NCBI GenBank assembly: GCA_004352715.1
Contig: SCFE01000092.1
Location: 1,237,313-1,301,312 of the forward strand
Reading direction: 5' to 3'
DNA from: Hofstenia miamia
Taxonomy: Eukaryota; Xenacoelomorpha; Acoela
Length of the DNA: 64,000 nt
A program made the translations under genes and the position numbers. Below the pieces are notes generated by a model. That model was not told the origin of the DNA. It did no database searches and saw nothing but the letters and a program-made list of their open reading frames with translations. Positions 36,151-48,630 of this stretch are shown here, piece after piece; the stretch's first letter is position 1, and the number at the start of each line of letters is the position of its first letter.

Positions 36151-36794
36151 AACTGAAAGATTAAAAAATTTTACAATATTAGATTCGTAGCCGCCTGGTG
36201 AGCTGGGACTAAGCCAAAGTCGTTCAACTGTGCTTATATTTTAAATGCGTGCTCAACTTAATTAACAAAAGGGGTTTTTGGGCAACACGAGCTCGCGCTT
36301 TACTTGTTAGCTGTAGCCTATTATGGTTAGACGAAAAGTCCCTATTCTTTTGGTTTTCCTACAAAAGCTTACGTTTGTTTGCTTAACTTTAGTTGTAAAA
36401 GCGTTCTCTCTTTTATTAGAGATTTACTTTAATAATAACAACTTCTGTAACTTTGAGTTTTAGTAGATGTTTCACTTTTTATTCTGCTGGGACACGAATT
36501 AGTTACACTCGTCAGTACGTCAAAAGTTCATCCAGATAAACTTGGCATTTACAATTTAATGTTTCAAATTAAATATCACTGCAATTTATATCAATAAAAT
36601 AAAATAGTTAACTTTTGGGGGATGACATCATATTATCTCAATAATTAATGCCTACTTTTCTAGTTCATATTCCAGTCATTTGGCCTGTTGTCTAAAGATT
36701 CTGAACTTCTAAGACCTCCCAGTAAATAAGAGCATTTGCTCTATCATTACTGATAATCAGTGTTTTGTATTGGCTTTGGTTTTACCTCGTCATA

Positions 36795-38079
36795 TAGTTG
36801 GCTGCAAAAAAAATGAGACTGAACACCTATTTTTTAACGCTTTGTGGAAACGTATTGAAACGTTTTAGAGGAAAACTATAAAAATAAAAGACAACGAGAA
36901 TTTTGTGAACTTTAAAATGGTCAAACAAAAAAGTTAATTAATTAAACTGGTACTTCGTAATTATTTGAAAACACTTACCAAACAAATTGTTTTGCTTTGC
37001 AAAGTTTCTACTTGATTTCTTCGGAATGGAAACGTTGGAACAGCTTGAAAACGCCTTTGCGACATCGCAAATTTCTCGATCAACTTATTTTCGAAAGCTG
37101 AAAAAAATTCGACAAGGAGAATCTCTCAAAAGAAGAAAAGGAAGTGGACGCCCTCGAAAAATTATTGGAAAATTCATTCAGAAAACAGTCGCAATTGCTC
37201 TCAAAATCCCCTATATTTCTGGGAAAAAAATTGCAAACCGACTTCAAACTGAAGCCGACATCTCTGTGCATGAAACCACAGTTCAGAGAACACTGAAAAA
37301 AAGTGGAGTTACAAAAATTGGCAGAAAAAATCGACTTCTGATTACAAAAGAACATCAAGAAAAAAGATTAAATTTCGTGAAAGATTGGAAAGACTACACT
37401 TTTGAAGATGTTTGGATAACTGATGAGTGCGTATTTCAACTACACAGAAACAAAGTACAAGTGTGGTCGTCAAAGAAATGTCCAAGACCAACAAAAGCGG
37501 TTCCAAAGTTCGACCAAAAAATTATGGTTTGGGGAGCACTTTCCTATCGTGGGTTTTATTTGAAAATTTTAGACGGAAAAGCCACAATCGACAGTCAAAG
37601 ATATTGCCAAATTATAGCTGAATTTATGCCTTATGCTGATGCTTTATATGATGATGGATGGATACTCCAACAGGACGGAGCAACCCCGCACACGTCAGCA
37701 AAGACAAAAAATTGGTTTTCTGAAAATAATATCCAGTTTTTGCAATGGCCACCAAGTTCTGCTGATCTTTCTCCAATCGAAAACGTGTGGCAGATATTGA
37801 AAAATGACGTTGAGAAGAAAAATATATCCGATTTAAAAGAAAAAATTCAAGAAAGTCAACACATTTTGATATCTGAAATGAAGTCCAATTTAATGAAATC
37901 AGTTTCAGTTCGTTTGAATGAAGTTATTTCTACAGGAGGAAAACAAATTAGACTTTGATGCTTTTTACTTATAGTCCTTTAATTTATCTCTAAAATCGTG
38001 CCTTTCTTGAGTTGTTAGGTTCAGTAGTTCAAAAGTAATATGCCTTTTTTCTAGTATCATTTTTTTTTGCAGCCAACTA
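36795..38079 (+). mobile_element. Intact Tc1-like DNA transposon
   Basis: Inverted terminal repeats of about 25 bp, TAGTTGGCTGCAAAAAAAAT at the left and its reverse complement at the right, differ only by one A in the A-run within the first 23 bases. TA lies at both outer edges (36793-36794 and 38080-38081), as expected of Tc1/mariner target duplications. A single uninterrupted transposase gene fills the interior. Length 1,285 bp, normal for Tc1. The good preservation, beside decayed Tc1 copies at 18.6 and 45.4 kb, indicates a recent insertion. Confidence 0.9.
36987..37958 (+). CDS. Tc1-family DD34E transposase
   Basis: Uninterrupted frame of 323 residues. The usual start may be the second Met at 37026, which gives 310 residues. 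N-terminal helix-turn-helix, then the AT-hook-like GSGRPRK, then a second HTH (VHETTVQRTLKKSG). The DDE core has WITDECVFQ (first Asp), MVWGALSYRG, LQQDGATPHTS (second Asp) and SPIENVW (Glu), with 34 residues between second Asp and Glu: DD34E, diagnostic of Tc1. The enzyme cuts and pastes its own element by binding the terminal repeats in the nucleus. All catalytic residues are present, so activity is possible. No intron is apparent. Confidence 0.92.
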   Translation: MFCFAKFLLDFFGMETLEQLENAFATSQISRSTYFRKLKKIRQGESLKRRKGSGRPRKIIGKFIQKTVAIALKIPYISGKKIANRLQTEADISVHETTVQRTLKKSGVTKIGRKNRLLITKEHQEKRLNFVKDWKDYTFEDVWITDECVFQLHRNKVQVWSSKKCPRPTKAVPKFDQKIMVWGALSYRGFYLKILDGKATIDSQRYCQIIAEFMPYADALYDDGWILQQDGATPHTSAKTKNWFSENNIQFLQWPPSSADLSPIENVWQILKNDVEKKNISDLKEKIQESQHILISEMKSNLMKSVSVRLNEVISTGGKQIRL

Positions 38080-38589
38080 TATGAAGTTGCCAACAATTTT
38101 AGAATTCTTCCTCATCTTGGGCTAGACTCATCCTGAGAGAATTACTTCTGCAATTGAAAACGAAAAAACATAGCCATTTGTTCAAATATAATACTCTAAG
38201 GAATCAAATAATAAAATTGTATGAATTTGAAAGAAAAACACCAGGCTTTCAGCTAGAGAAATTTCTATAGGCTCACATAGGAATGTTATTTAATAGCACA
38301 ATTGCTATATAGTTTTTTACTTGGAATTCTACATTGATTTGTATTCTGATATCCGAATTTTGACTTGCACAGCAACATTAGTGCTTTATATTTACAACAC
38401 AATGCTTTGACCTCAAAATAGTAATTAAGCGGCTAGTCAAATTTACAGAGTATCGGAAAATATAAATATTATAATTCAATATTTTGTAAATAAGAAGGGT
38501 ATTCGTTACCACTAGATTTCTTCATAATATGCATGTCTGAAACAGTAAACAGTTAGTTCTGTTAGTTGATATGTTTGAATTTTCTTTTA

Positions 38590-39221
38590 CCGTATATACT
38601 CGCATGTAAGCCAAGCTTAGAAGTATAAAATACAATGCTTATATTCACATAAAACAAAATGAACACAAGGACAGATATTAATGCCAATTTTCCAGGCACA
38701 CGTTTTCATCGTTATGTGACGATGAGATTGATAGTGACAATGATTTTGAAGGTTTCAAATTATTTGTAAGAACACTACATTAAATTATAAACAGAAATGT
38801 TTGTTTTTTGGGAATAAATAGAACAAAACAAAATTTTTTTCTTTATTCATATCAAGATGTATATTTTTTCTATTTCTTCTAGAGTGTAACATAAAAGTAA
38901 GCATTTTACATCTGGACCAAAAATATGGAGTAAAATTAGATAAGTTGAGTGTCGGCTTATATCAGTGGCGTACGCAGGGGGCATGGTGGAATGTCTCCCC
39001 CCGTCAGGTTTCCAAATTTGATTTTGACTGGATAAATCAAAAAAAATTTCGTAAAAAATTGAAAAATTTAAAATCTAAGATCGTGAAATGCATTCGGTAA
39101 TGATGATGCCTCCCCATCAGAAAATCCTGCGCACGCCCCTGGCTTATATGTGTGGGTTTTTGCAAAAACTGACCATTTTAAACCAGTTTTAGTGGGTAGG
39201 CTTATATGCGAGTATATACGG
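38590..39221. mobile_element. MITE with CCGTATATACTCGC termini and TA duplication
   Basis: The left end CCGTATATACTCGCATGTAA and right end reading inward CCGTATATACTCGCATATAA form inverted repeats of more than 20 bp, each bordered by TA (38588-38589 and 39222-39223). The 632-bp interior has no coding frame and carries another MITE (38963-39141). TA duplication suggests mobilisation by a Tc1/mariner/pogo-type enzyme. Confidence 0.8.
38963..39141. mobile_element. Nested hAT-type MITE with perfect 8-bp duplication
   Basis: Left end CAGTGGCGTACGCAGGGGG; right end reading inward CAGGGGCGTGCGCAGGA. The identical 8-mers GCTTATAT flank it (38955-38962 and 39142-39149). Removing the 179 bp and one 8-mer restores the host MITE. 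Size, CAG-type ends and 8-bp duplication are those of hAT non-autonomous elements. Confidence 0.88.
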
Positions 39222-39224
39222 TAA

Positions 39225-40590
39225 GTGCTTGTGATTAGTAGATGCTTGATGATTCTACGAAATGTTTTCCTTAAGTTGAGATAACCTTAGGCCTTTCAGT
39301 TAAGAAGCACGGAATGTAAATTGTTCATATGCTTTGCGATGTGTGAGTAAATGTGCACAGGAGGACCACTACTAAACTTAAAAGAAATAGTGAGTGGAGT
39401 TTGTGAATTTTAACAGTGAGGATTTCCTTTGTTAACATTTTCACTTTAAATCATAAGTAGTTATATTTATTTTAATAACTTATATCTACTATAGAGATGA
39501 AATGCGCATGAATTTATACGCATATTAAGAAATCACCAAAAGTTGAAATACCAGGTAGAAAAACTTATCTTCTGTCTATCAAATTTGAGCACACGCCTTA
39601 ACTATTTTGTTTGCTCATCGTCAATCATTACTGTTTCTTCAATGAAAACATCAAAGATAAAGTGTGTGATAACATGCGCTTAAACATTTGCTAAGTCATT
39701 AAACGTGCTTAGAAAATGACTTATGCTCTGTCTAGAACGATATAATTAAAAAACATTACAAGAAACTTCATCAAGGTTATGTATAAGGAATATACACATT
39801 TACACACTTAGCAACAATGAGGTTCATCTACTATGTTTAGAGATTTCAACAATTTATAGCAAAGTGTCGTCAACTACATGTATAAATAACAACACACTTT
39901 GTGCATGTAGCGTAAAACTAACGATGTCTCAAAATTGAAATTGACGGCAATATTATACTCAGACGTAGGCCGGTCTTAGCCCGCGCTGGACCCAGGGCAA
40001 AATATGAACTATAAGTAAACTGAAAAAATAATGGCAGCAAAGTCCCTGGTATTTTAATGTGGGTTTCGGGCATTCATTTATTTGTTGTAAAATGCAAATA
40101 TCTGGACTTTCAGATTTTATTTATATAGCTTGTGAAATATTAATAATTATACCATTTTGTAAGGCGATATAATTATAAACTATTATAAATAATTGCATTC
40201 CAACAGTTTAAGTACGCCTATACATTTCAATCTAAGGTTCTTTCAAACATAGTAAGCATTTTAAAGACAATTATAGATTTTTTGAAAATCCTTTAGTACT
40301 TTCAAGTATCCTTAAGCCCCCTCTAAAAAATTAAAGTTTTGAAGAACAATATTTAATCTTAACTATCTTTAAGATACCTTAAAAACAATCATTATATTTC
40401 AATAACTTTAAGATAAAAAATAAGATAATTATTGGAACATTAAAGATTTTGTTGGTAACAGTTCCTTGGTATGTACTAAGTGGTCTGAATTTCAAAACCA
40501 AATTTTACTACTTCCTGTGTTTTAGCATTTTTAATTAGTGTTATAAGGAAATAATTGAAGTTCGTTTCTTGTCACTGCAAATAATACAAC
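39225..40590. other. Intergenic DNA
   Basis: AT-rich, no gene recognised. A GC-richer patch near 39965-40000 (GGCCGGTCTTAGCCC) resembles a transposon end but lacks a partner. Confidence 0.45.
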
Positions 40591-40591
40591 A

Positions 40592-42541
40592 ATTATTATT
40601 ATTATTTCATTTCTTCTCACAGCTTCATGCTGGTGTCTCTCTCAGCTCGGGGAATTCACCAGTTCCCAGGGAGTCTGAGAGCTTTCCTCAGGACTCATGC
40701 TGTACCTAACAATGCTGCCTTCTGTGCTACTGCTCCTCCCCACTTTGGCACTCCCAACTCCTCCAAGTATCTCGTATGCTTCTTACTCACTGTTCCTAGT
40801 GCTTCTACTACTACTGGGACTACTTCAACCTTCTTTAACTTCCACAGTCTTTCTATTTCCTCTGCCAACTCCCTGTACTTGTCTATCTTCTTTTTCTCCT
40901 TGTTTTTTACATTTCTGTCTTTTGGTATTGCTATGTCTATCACTGTTCCCAATCTTTTCTCTTTGTCTATCACTACTATGTTTGGCCTCCGTGCTTCTAT
41001 CACTTTGCTCGTCTGTATGTTGAAGCCCCACAGTATCTTAACCTTATCATTCTCTATGACGCCAATTGGCTTGTGCTCATACCACTAGTCTCCTGCTTCT
41101 AACCCATGCTGCCTGCTCAAGCTCCAATGTACCATTAGTCCCACCTTGTCATGCCTGAACTTATACTCATTCTGCGCAAACTTCTCACACCCTGCTATCA
41201 GATGATCTGCTGTCTCCGCCTCTTTCTTACATAGCCTACACTTATCACTTACTTCCACTCTTCTATCTATATGTTTCTTCACCCAGATTGTACTCATTCC
41301 TTGCTCCTGTGCTGCCATTATCAGTGCTTCTGTTTCTCTTTTTAATCCTGTCGTCTTTAACCTCTTGTTGCTTTCTTTTCTGTCACCCATTTCTGTGCTC
41401 CTCCAGTATTCTCCATGCATTGCCTTCTGCATATAACTTGTTTGTCTTTGTGATTCCATCCTACTCTGGTATGCCTTCTTTCCTTCACTCTCAGTTCTTA
41501 TCTTCCTGAACTCCTTAGTGACCTCCAGTAGGGACCCCTTAGGTTGCTCTTCTACATATTCCTTTAGCCCTAGTACTTCTGCTTCTACGGTTTCCTCTAC
41601 ACTCAGCAGTCCTTTCCCTCGTTTATGCCTTGCCATGTACAGCCTATCTATGTCTCCATTTAAGTTTAATGCTCTCTCTGCTGCTAGTATCTTCCTTTTC
41701 TCCCTGTCTAACTCCCTCATTTCATTCTTATTCCACCTAACTATTTCTGCTGAAATATCCCAACACTGGTATCGCCCATGAATTAATTGCTTTCATAGTA
41801 TTCTGCCCACTTAATGCTGACTGTGTAGTACCTTCCTTACTCTCCTCTTGTATTCGTTTCTTAGCCTCGTCTTCATTTCCTCATGATCTCTTCTGTCCCT
41901 CTCTATCACTCCTAAGTAGTTGTACCCCTCCTTGACTTCCTCAATCTTATCCCCACTGTTCGTCCTCAAACCATTTCCATCTATATACTTGCCTCTAGTC
42001 ATTGTCACTGTCGCACACTTTCCTAATCCAAATTCCAACCCAGAATCTCTGCTTGCGTTCTCCAATGTCTCCACTTGCTTCTGCAACATCTTCCTTGAAC
42101 TAGCATACATCTTCAGGTCGTCCATGTACCGTAGGTGACTCACTGCTCTACCATTCTTCTCCAACTTATACCCTGTCTCCTTTAACTTTTCTGTGATGGA
42201 GATTAAGCTAACTACAAACAGGAGTGGTGCTAAGCTGTCTCCTTGGAATATGCCTCGTCTAAACCTCAACCTGTGGCCGTCTATCTCAGTCTGCCACCTT
42301 CCCATCTCCCTTTCTAGAAACTCAACACACTTCCGTGAAACTACATTACCCTCTAGCGTCCACAATATCCACCTATGTGATATGCTGTCATATACCTTCC
42401 TGTATTATATCCATGCCATTGCTAAGTTCGTCTTCCTTCTTCTACAATTCTCCACTACTGCCTGGTCTATCAACAACTGATCTTCGCATCCTCTCGTCTT
42501 TGTCCTACATCCCTTCTGCTCCTCTGGTATCAACCTGTGCT

Positions 42542-42545
<4 letters not shown>
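40592..42545 (-). pseudogene. R4/Dong-like LINE, 3' part, flanked by (ATT)n
   Basis: On the minus strand almost everything is in one frame. [10 protein letters not shown], then NLAMAWI-stop-YRKVYDS (a TAA replaces the expected Asp of motif A at 42405-42407), RRGIFQGDSLAPLLFV, LRYMDDLKMYA (YMDD box) and FGLGKCATV. Thumb: NKNEMRELDREKRKIL and DRLYMARHKRGKGLLSVEE. Then a CCHC finger CRLCKKEAETADHLIAGC and a restriction-like endonuclease region ARRPNIVVIDKEKR...IDIAIPKD, where relatives have RPD; the Asp is Asn here. Two compensating indels lie near 41825 and 41755, and there is a stop at 41085. The 5' end starts inside RT at an (ATT)n tract; the 3' end also runs into (ATT)n. Site-specific R4/Dong elements insert in TAA repeats, which fits. 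Confidence 0.8.
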
Positions 42546-42588
<43 letters not shown>

Positions 42589-42592
42589 AATA
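42540..42592. repeat. (ATT)n microsatellite at the LINE 5' junction
   Basis: About 14 ATT units. A shorter (ATT)n (about 40592-40606) lies at the other end of the LINE, consistent with insertion into one TAA/ATT array. Confidence 0.9.
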
Positions 42593-42599
42593 ACATTAT

Positions 42600-44100
42600 A
42601 ATGAACTACAACATATAATATAATAGAATAACATAACATAATATGATATAATTAATTATATTAGACAAGGCCCCCTCTAATAGATACCAAAGAGAAGCAA
42701 TATATTTAAAAAGCTAGACTTTAATTCAACTTACAATGAATAAATCATTTGCAAATATTAAACTTTAAGCTGTATTGTAGGTTAAATTGTGTCTACAGTG
42801 TTTAATATATATGGATGAATTACCAAAAATTGTCTTTATTTTAGCTCTATCAAATTGACCTTAAAATTGCTTCAAGCTCTAGCTAAAGTACACTAAATAC
42901 TTTGAACTTATACTAATTTGATTGGGAAACATTAATAAAACCAATTACAATATTTTTTTACATGCAAACATGATTTTTACTAAGGAAACTACATACACAT
43001 GAATATCATTTTACAATGTTTTTTATTGATTGGCTGGGGAAATGCAAGCAAAATTGATTGAACCCTAAATTTTTAAAATTTGTGATGATTTCAATAAAAA
43101 ACTTTAGACACACACGACTCACTAAAAACAAATAAATCTAAAATCTGAAAAAACCTCTGTTGGGATAGGGAATCAGTGCTACGAAATATGGTGTTGCTCA
43201 AGCATGCCTGAACGGACCTTGACTGGTCTATTTGGAGGAAACAATATAGTCCAGACTACTTTTTTATGTGAACTATGTGTGGGAAGAATTCTAAGGTCTT
43301 TGCAAAAATCAGGTTTTCCACTGAAAAAAGTAAATATTCTCATGTACTTGAACTTTTAACCTTCCCGATATTTTAAGGATTTGATGCCACTGATGCAGCT
43401 CTATGAACATCTGAAAACTCTTACTGAAAAATGATTTTCATATGTTCTGCCCTAACAATATGAATTACTCGAAAAATATTTGAGAAGCGTTACAAAAGAA
43501 TGTCTAACCCTAATTTACAAAACGTTTTCTACAATCTGTGATGGTCCTTAATAACTCAATGAACTAATAAAAATAGCTAGCAGCTTCAACTGCGCTTTAA
43601 AATTTCTATCATTTCCGTGTCCATACATGTGCATCATGACCTCGAACTCTGCACACCGCCCATCTGAATGAAACTTGGGAGCTTTACCTACAGATGATAA
43701 AATATTTGTCCTTAGTTGCTGTTCTCATGATCATTATACCGCATTAATATCTGAACTTAAATGTAGAAAGTAGTTAAAATGTTTCTTAAAACATCAGAAT
43801 TTTTTATTGTAAAATATTTAATTCTTTTTGTCACAAATTTTCATCCTAGCAGCGAGGCACACTTACTCATAGATGTGGTTGAAGCCAGAATTTACAAGTT
43901 TCCTAAGAGTTTTATAGAAAATTTTTTGAAAATATGGGCAAAATGGTTTGTGAATATTAGCATAGCTTAGGCAGTTTGGGATTGATTTGTTAAGTTAATC
44001 AGAAGTTAGGTCTCTAATAATAATTATAATATTGAATATTAAGTATCTTAAGTAGAGATGTACATAGGTATATTTTTGGTGATGGCATAAAAACAGAAAT
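42600..44100. other. Intergenic DNA
   Basis: No gene or element recognised; only short AT-rich frames. Confidence 0.5.
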
Positions 44101-44149
44101 TTCTCAGCAGCATCTGCACCACATTTAACAAACGAGTCAAAATTTGAAA

Positions 44150-44632
44150 TATTGCATTATTCTACAAAATACATAAAATTAAAATCCAAGAAAGAATTGA
44201 TGACTAAGCATCGTCGCAGATATGCTAGACTTCAGACATTGAAGACAATACATATGCAGACCATACTCTCTAATATGGTGCAGCAGTCGAGTGAATGGCA
44301 AAGATCTAAAATTCACACAGCCCTCCGACAAAAGCTGCTTTATTAGAATATATCAAACGTGCAGCATATCAGGCTGGAATCATCTGGGGTCAAAGTACAG
44401 TAGCCAGGCCCAACATTAACAGTCCTGCTGATTGAGGATGTATGCGGAAAGGAGAGGCGTGGGAGATATTCTGAACAAAATTCCCTCCGATCGCAGCCAG
44501 CTAGCCAGCTGTCGAGAACTTACCACGTGCTCTTGCAAGAGAGGTTGCAAAATGAGTAGATACAAATGCTGCCCCTCAGGACTTCCATGCACGGCACTCT
44601 GTGACTGCAAATGTGATGACTTCGTTGCATAG
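44150..44632 (+). pseudogene. Remnant of a Cys-rich protein common in invertebrate repeats
   Basis: One frame reads ALLEYIKRAAYQAGIIWGQ and NSPADWGC (44325-44440). After a frame change the next reads LNKIPSDRSQLASCRELTTC, then CKRGCK...RYKCCPSGLPCTALCDCKC to a stop at 44630. The order (helical AYQAG...W segment, Trp-Gly, then Cys-x-Cys-x3-Cys repeats) matches a family I know only as hypothetical, multicopy proteins in invertebrate genomes. The Cys cluster resembles CXC/tesmin metal-binding motifs. Function is unknown; the copy is frameshifted and likely dead. Confidence 0.45.
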
Positions 44633-45447
44633 TGAAATTTTGACATTGCATTGTTCGTTTTATTATGAAATAATAAATCCTTTGTTTTTTAAACGCCTTG
44701 AGATTTTTGAAATGTAATTTGTTTGAAAGTATGTGATTGAAATACATTTTTGGTTTCAATGCATTAAGTATTTTAATTCTTGAATTGTCGTGCATATCGT
44801 ATCGTAGTATTAATATGGCGTATAGGGGCATCACATATGATTAAATTTAATGATTTCATGACTTGGTACGGCTCTAACATAGTTCTAAATCGCAGTTGCT
44901 ATTGACCGAGACCGGTTTCTATGGACCGAGGCCTGTTGCTAGGGCTCAGAGGCCGCCATCCTCAAGTGGCTTGTCGGATAGATTTGATTAGAAATATGTT
45001 GGGAACATTCATGCCAAATTTCATGCTTGTATCATATTTTGCACGACTTACCCTCGAATCTGCTCCACTAATTTGTCAGTGGTGGCGCTGGATATGTAGT
45101 TGCTGGCAGCTTTACTCCTGAGAGATTTTGGTGATTAACAAAGCATGTAAGCTCAAGGCCAGGTCATTTTCAAATTAACAGCTTAGGAATAAAACATTGC
45201 TATAAAAATGGTGTGATTAGCGTATCCAAAATTTACACATCGTCCTCTCACTGAATTCAGCTGGCCATGTTGCTGAATGAATAAAATAATAACAGCTGTA
45301 AATTATTACAAAATTTGAATTTTGGCTTTCTCGAATAAACATTCCCAGTCACGCTTCTAATATATATATATATATATATATGTATTCATACAATTATATC
45401 CTAAGTATATAACTGTATAGTTGATATTTTCCGTATACTTAATACTA

Positions 45448-47059
45448 CAGTACTGGAAAAAAGAATTCGGCCACCCATGATTTGTCATAAATATTTCCAA
45501 GAAATTAACTCCAAGAATGTTGTCATAGTTAAATTTTACTTAGATTTAGTGTTGTAGAAAGAGGAATTCATCAATGTTGAGACATAATTATCACTGTTTA
45601 CTTTAAATCTCAAGGAGAAATCCTACAATGCTTGTGGTTAGCTAATTTTTTTTGGAAAAATGTATTCGGCCACTTCAGACCAAATCAGAGAATCTGCAAA
45701 TAATTTTATTGGTTGAGCTATTTTTAGTCCATTTAATTTTAAAATACCTAATAACAGTCTTTCTTCGCCATATATGATGCCTGGTTACGTACCTATTGCC
45801 ATCCGCGAGTTGATTATCTCCAAACATTTGGAAGGGATGAGTCAATGTAATATAGCCCGACTTGTAGAGCGACCTCGAAGTACTGTCGGGGATATCATCG
45901 GACATTTCACTTCTTTCGGAAGACCAAAGAAGACCTAAAAAACTTCCCAGTCAGCTCTTGTGTGCCTTGATAAGTGAAACCCAGAAAAACTTCAGAGGAA
46001 CTTTGCAAAGAATGGGCTTATGGTCATCTCGTAACAGGAAGAACTGTGCGAAACATCCTGAAGAAATACTCAATTGGGACTTTTGTGGCACCCAGAAAGC
46101 CATTCATAACCTCAAAGCAAAGATTAGCCCCGCTGAGTTGGGCCAAGTTGATGAGAGACAATTCGTCTGAAAATTGGTCTAATGGTATATTTTCAGATGA
46201 ATCAAGATTTGAGCTATACTCATCAAAAAAGAATGTTGATAAAGAGATCAACTNAACAGGAAGAACTGTGCGAAACATCCTGAAGAAATACTCAATTGGG
46301 ACTTTTGTGGCACCCAGAAAGCCATTCATAATTCGTCTGAAAATTGGTCTAATGGTATATTTTCAGATGAATCAAGATTTGAGCTATACTCATCAAAAAA
46401 GAATGTTGATAAAGAGATCAACTGCGCAGAAATTCAGATTCTTGCCTCAATCTACTCGGGGACCATGAAGAATGGTGGCAAATCTGTCATGGTATGGGGT
46501 GCAATATGGAAGTGTGGCCTTTGCAAGATTGTTCTCATCACCGGTACTCTCCGAAGCTCTCAATATGCTCGGATTCTAGAGAAGGAACTCTTGTCACTCC
46601 TTACAAGTGATTCAATATATCAGCAGGATGGGGCTACATGTCATACCTCAAAAGAAATGAAAAATTTCTTCCACAATAATGGGTTTGCTATCCTTGCTGA
46701 CTGGCCTGGTCAATCTCCAGACAGTAAAATTATCGAAAATATGTGAAAAGAGGTCAAATATCGGATTGGACAACGTACTGTTCACACTGAAGACGAGCTG
46801 CGGAGCGCAATTCAGAAAGAATTTTATGCAATTCCCAACAGCTTTATTGAAATACTTTTTGCTTCAATCCTTGATCGCTTTGAAGCTGTTATTCTCTCAA
46901 ATGGACACCCTACAAAATAATAGAAGAGAGAATTTGTTACTAAGTGCTTATATTGCGTCAATTATTAATTTATGTATCCCATTTTGAATTTACTTATTTT
47001 TGGATTTGCTCATTTGTGATTTTTTTATCAGGTGGCCTAATACATTTTTCCAATACAAG
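45448..47059 (+). mobile_element. Degenerate Tc1-like transposon with subterminal repeats
   Basis: The left end after TA reads CAGTACTGGAAAAAAGAATT then CGGCCACC; the right end inward reads CTTGTATTGGAAAAATGTATT then AGGCCACC. A third copy of the motif lies inside the left arm (about 45652-45673), an IR/DR-like arrangement. Transposase pieces: IAIRELIISKHLEGMSQCNI (45790-45850, HTH), KSVMVWGAIWKCG (46480-46520), IYQQDGATCHTSKEM (46615-46660, second Asp) and DWPGQSPDSKIIENM (46700-46745, Glu), then decayed C-terminus. Stops and frameshifts are frequent. The copy is disrupted by an N join at 46254. Confidence 0.8.
46033..46424. other. Assembly seam: repeated segment joined by one N
   Basis: 46033-46253 and 46255-46424 are the same sequence, the second lacking 51 bases (46111-46161 equivalent), joined by a single N at 46254. 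Either two alleles or two reads of one locus were concatenated. The duplicated transposase part is thus not biological. Confidence 0.8.
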
Positions 47060-47069
47060 TTTTCTAATT

Positions 47070-48242
47070 TTGATTAAAAATTAATATCAAATTGTTATTC
47101 TACATAATTTATGGTATTAGACATACAGATTTTCCCTTCTCAATCAAAGTAACATTTAGTTTTAATCTTACGCACACTCTATCCAATGAATGTTCATTAT
47201 TTATTCAAAGTTGCAAGGTGGTCGAATACATGTTTCCAGTACTGTTTCACAAATTTAAATTTTTTGTTACATCACTCTCAATTGATAGCAGCTACAACCC
47301 ACTTAATCATTTTATGTATATAGTAGATCACAGATATCCTTTAACTATAAAGCTAAGCACGGAAAGAGCCTTATTTGTTGTAGGTAAATCATAATGAGCA
47401 TATTAAAGTATATACTTTAATATTCAAATGCAACTAGCAAATACAATTGTTGAATTCCCATTGTGAAAGATTTAATTTTCTTAAATTTGCTAATATCTTT
47501 TCTGTAATAAATGCTTTGCGCAGGACCTCAGAGGGGCCCATGGCATTCACACCTTGGAAATCCTTAAGGCCGGGTACAGTTCAGACGAGATTTAATAATA
47601 TACGTATATTTACTGTAATTTTTATTGACTTATTTAATAGATAACTAAATATATAGTAATTTATGCTTATTTCATGTTCCTAACTCAATGAATTCTTTAA
47701 AATCTTTAAAATACGTGTATTATGTTAAAAAATTTAACTAAATTATTATTTGGTTGTATTCTATAAACTTGAAATTTTGACAAACTCAGTAACAACAGCA
47801 CAAAATCCTAGTTTTTGCTTTTAGCATTTATAGACATTCGAAACTTTATAACGAATTTTATTCAGACATATTGCAATAAAAAGTTGGCAATTCATCTAAT
47901 TTAGACATACTCCTATAGCACATATTTTAAAAAGTGAGGAACATTGATATCAATAGACGTTCTTAGGTAAACATCAGAAACGTCTTATCACTTTCAATAA
48001 TTCAATTCTAAATACAGCATTTGCAATAAGCAAATACCTATCTGATGATAGGTAATCAGTAGGCCTAATTCTTCTTCTATTTTTAACTTGTTATGACTTA
48101 AAAATTGACACTAAATTGCTCTAGAAAAAAATTTATTATGTATCCTCATTTGAGTAACAACTGCTTTTTTCAAAATATTTTACATTAAATTGAAAATTTA
48201 TTCTTTGAATTAACATAAATTCTTTAATATTGAATATTTTCA

Positions 48243-48280
<38 letters not shown>

Positions 48281-48578
48281 GTACATTGCACCGTTTTGAT
48301 TTTCAGTTTAATAAAGAATTATTGCATTAAAATATTTGAGCTTTACATGGTACTTGTGTATATGAACTTTAAGAAGATCTCTTTAGAAAAAACACTGAAA
48401 CTTAAGTATTAAACCTTGGAGTTTTGCGGATATATTGATAATGTACTAAGGAACTGTCATCTGAAATAAGGAATGGGTTTTTTTCTTGTTACCACTCCAT
48501 TCATTCATTCATTACTTCCCATTTTCACTGAACGCGATTTATTTTTGTAAATGCTCTCAGTACAATTATAATAATTAC

Positions 48579-48630
<52 letters not shown>

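Noticed and set aside
40627-41088. Plus-strand 153-codon frame
   Set aside because: Antisense shadow of the R4-like LINE; Ser/Leu-rich composition comes from the complementary coding strand.
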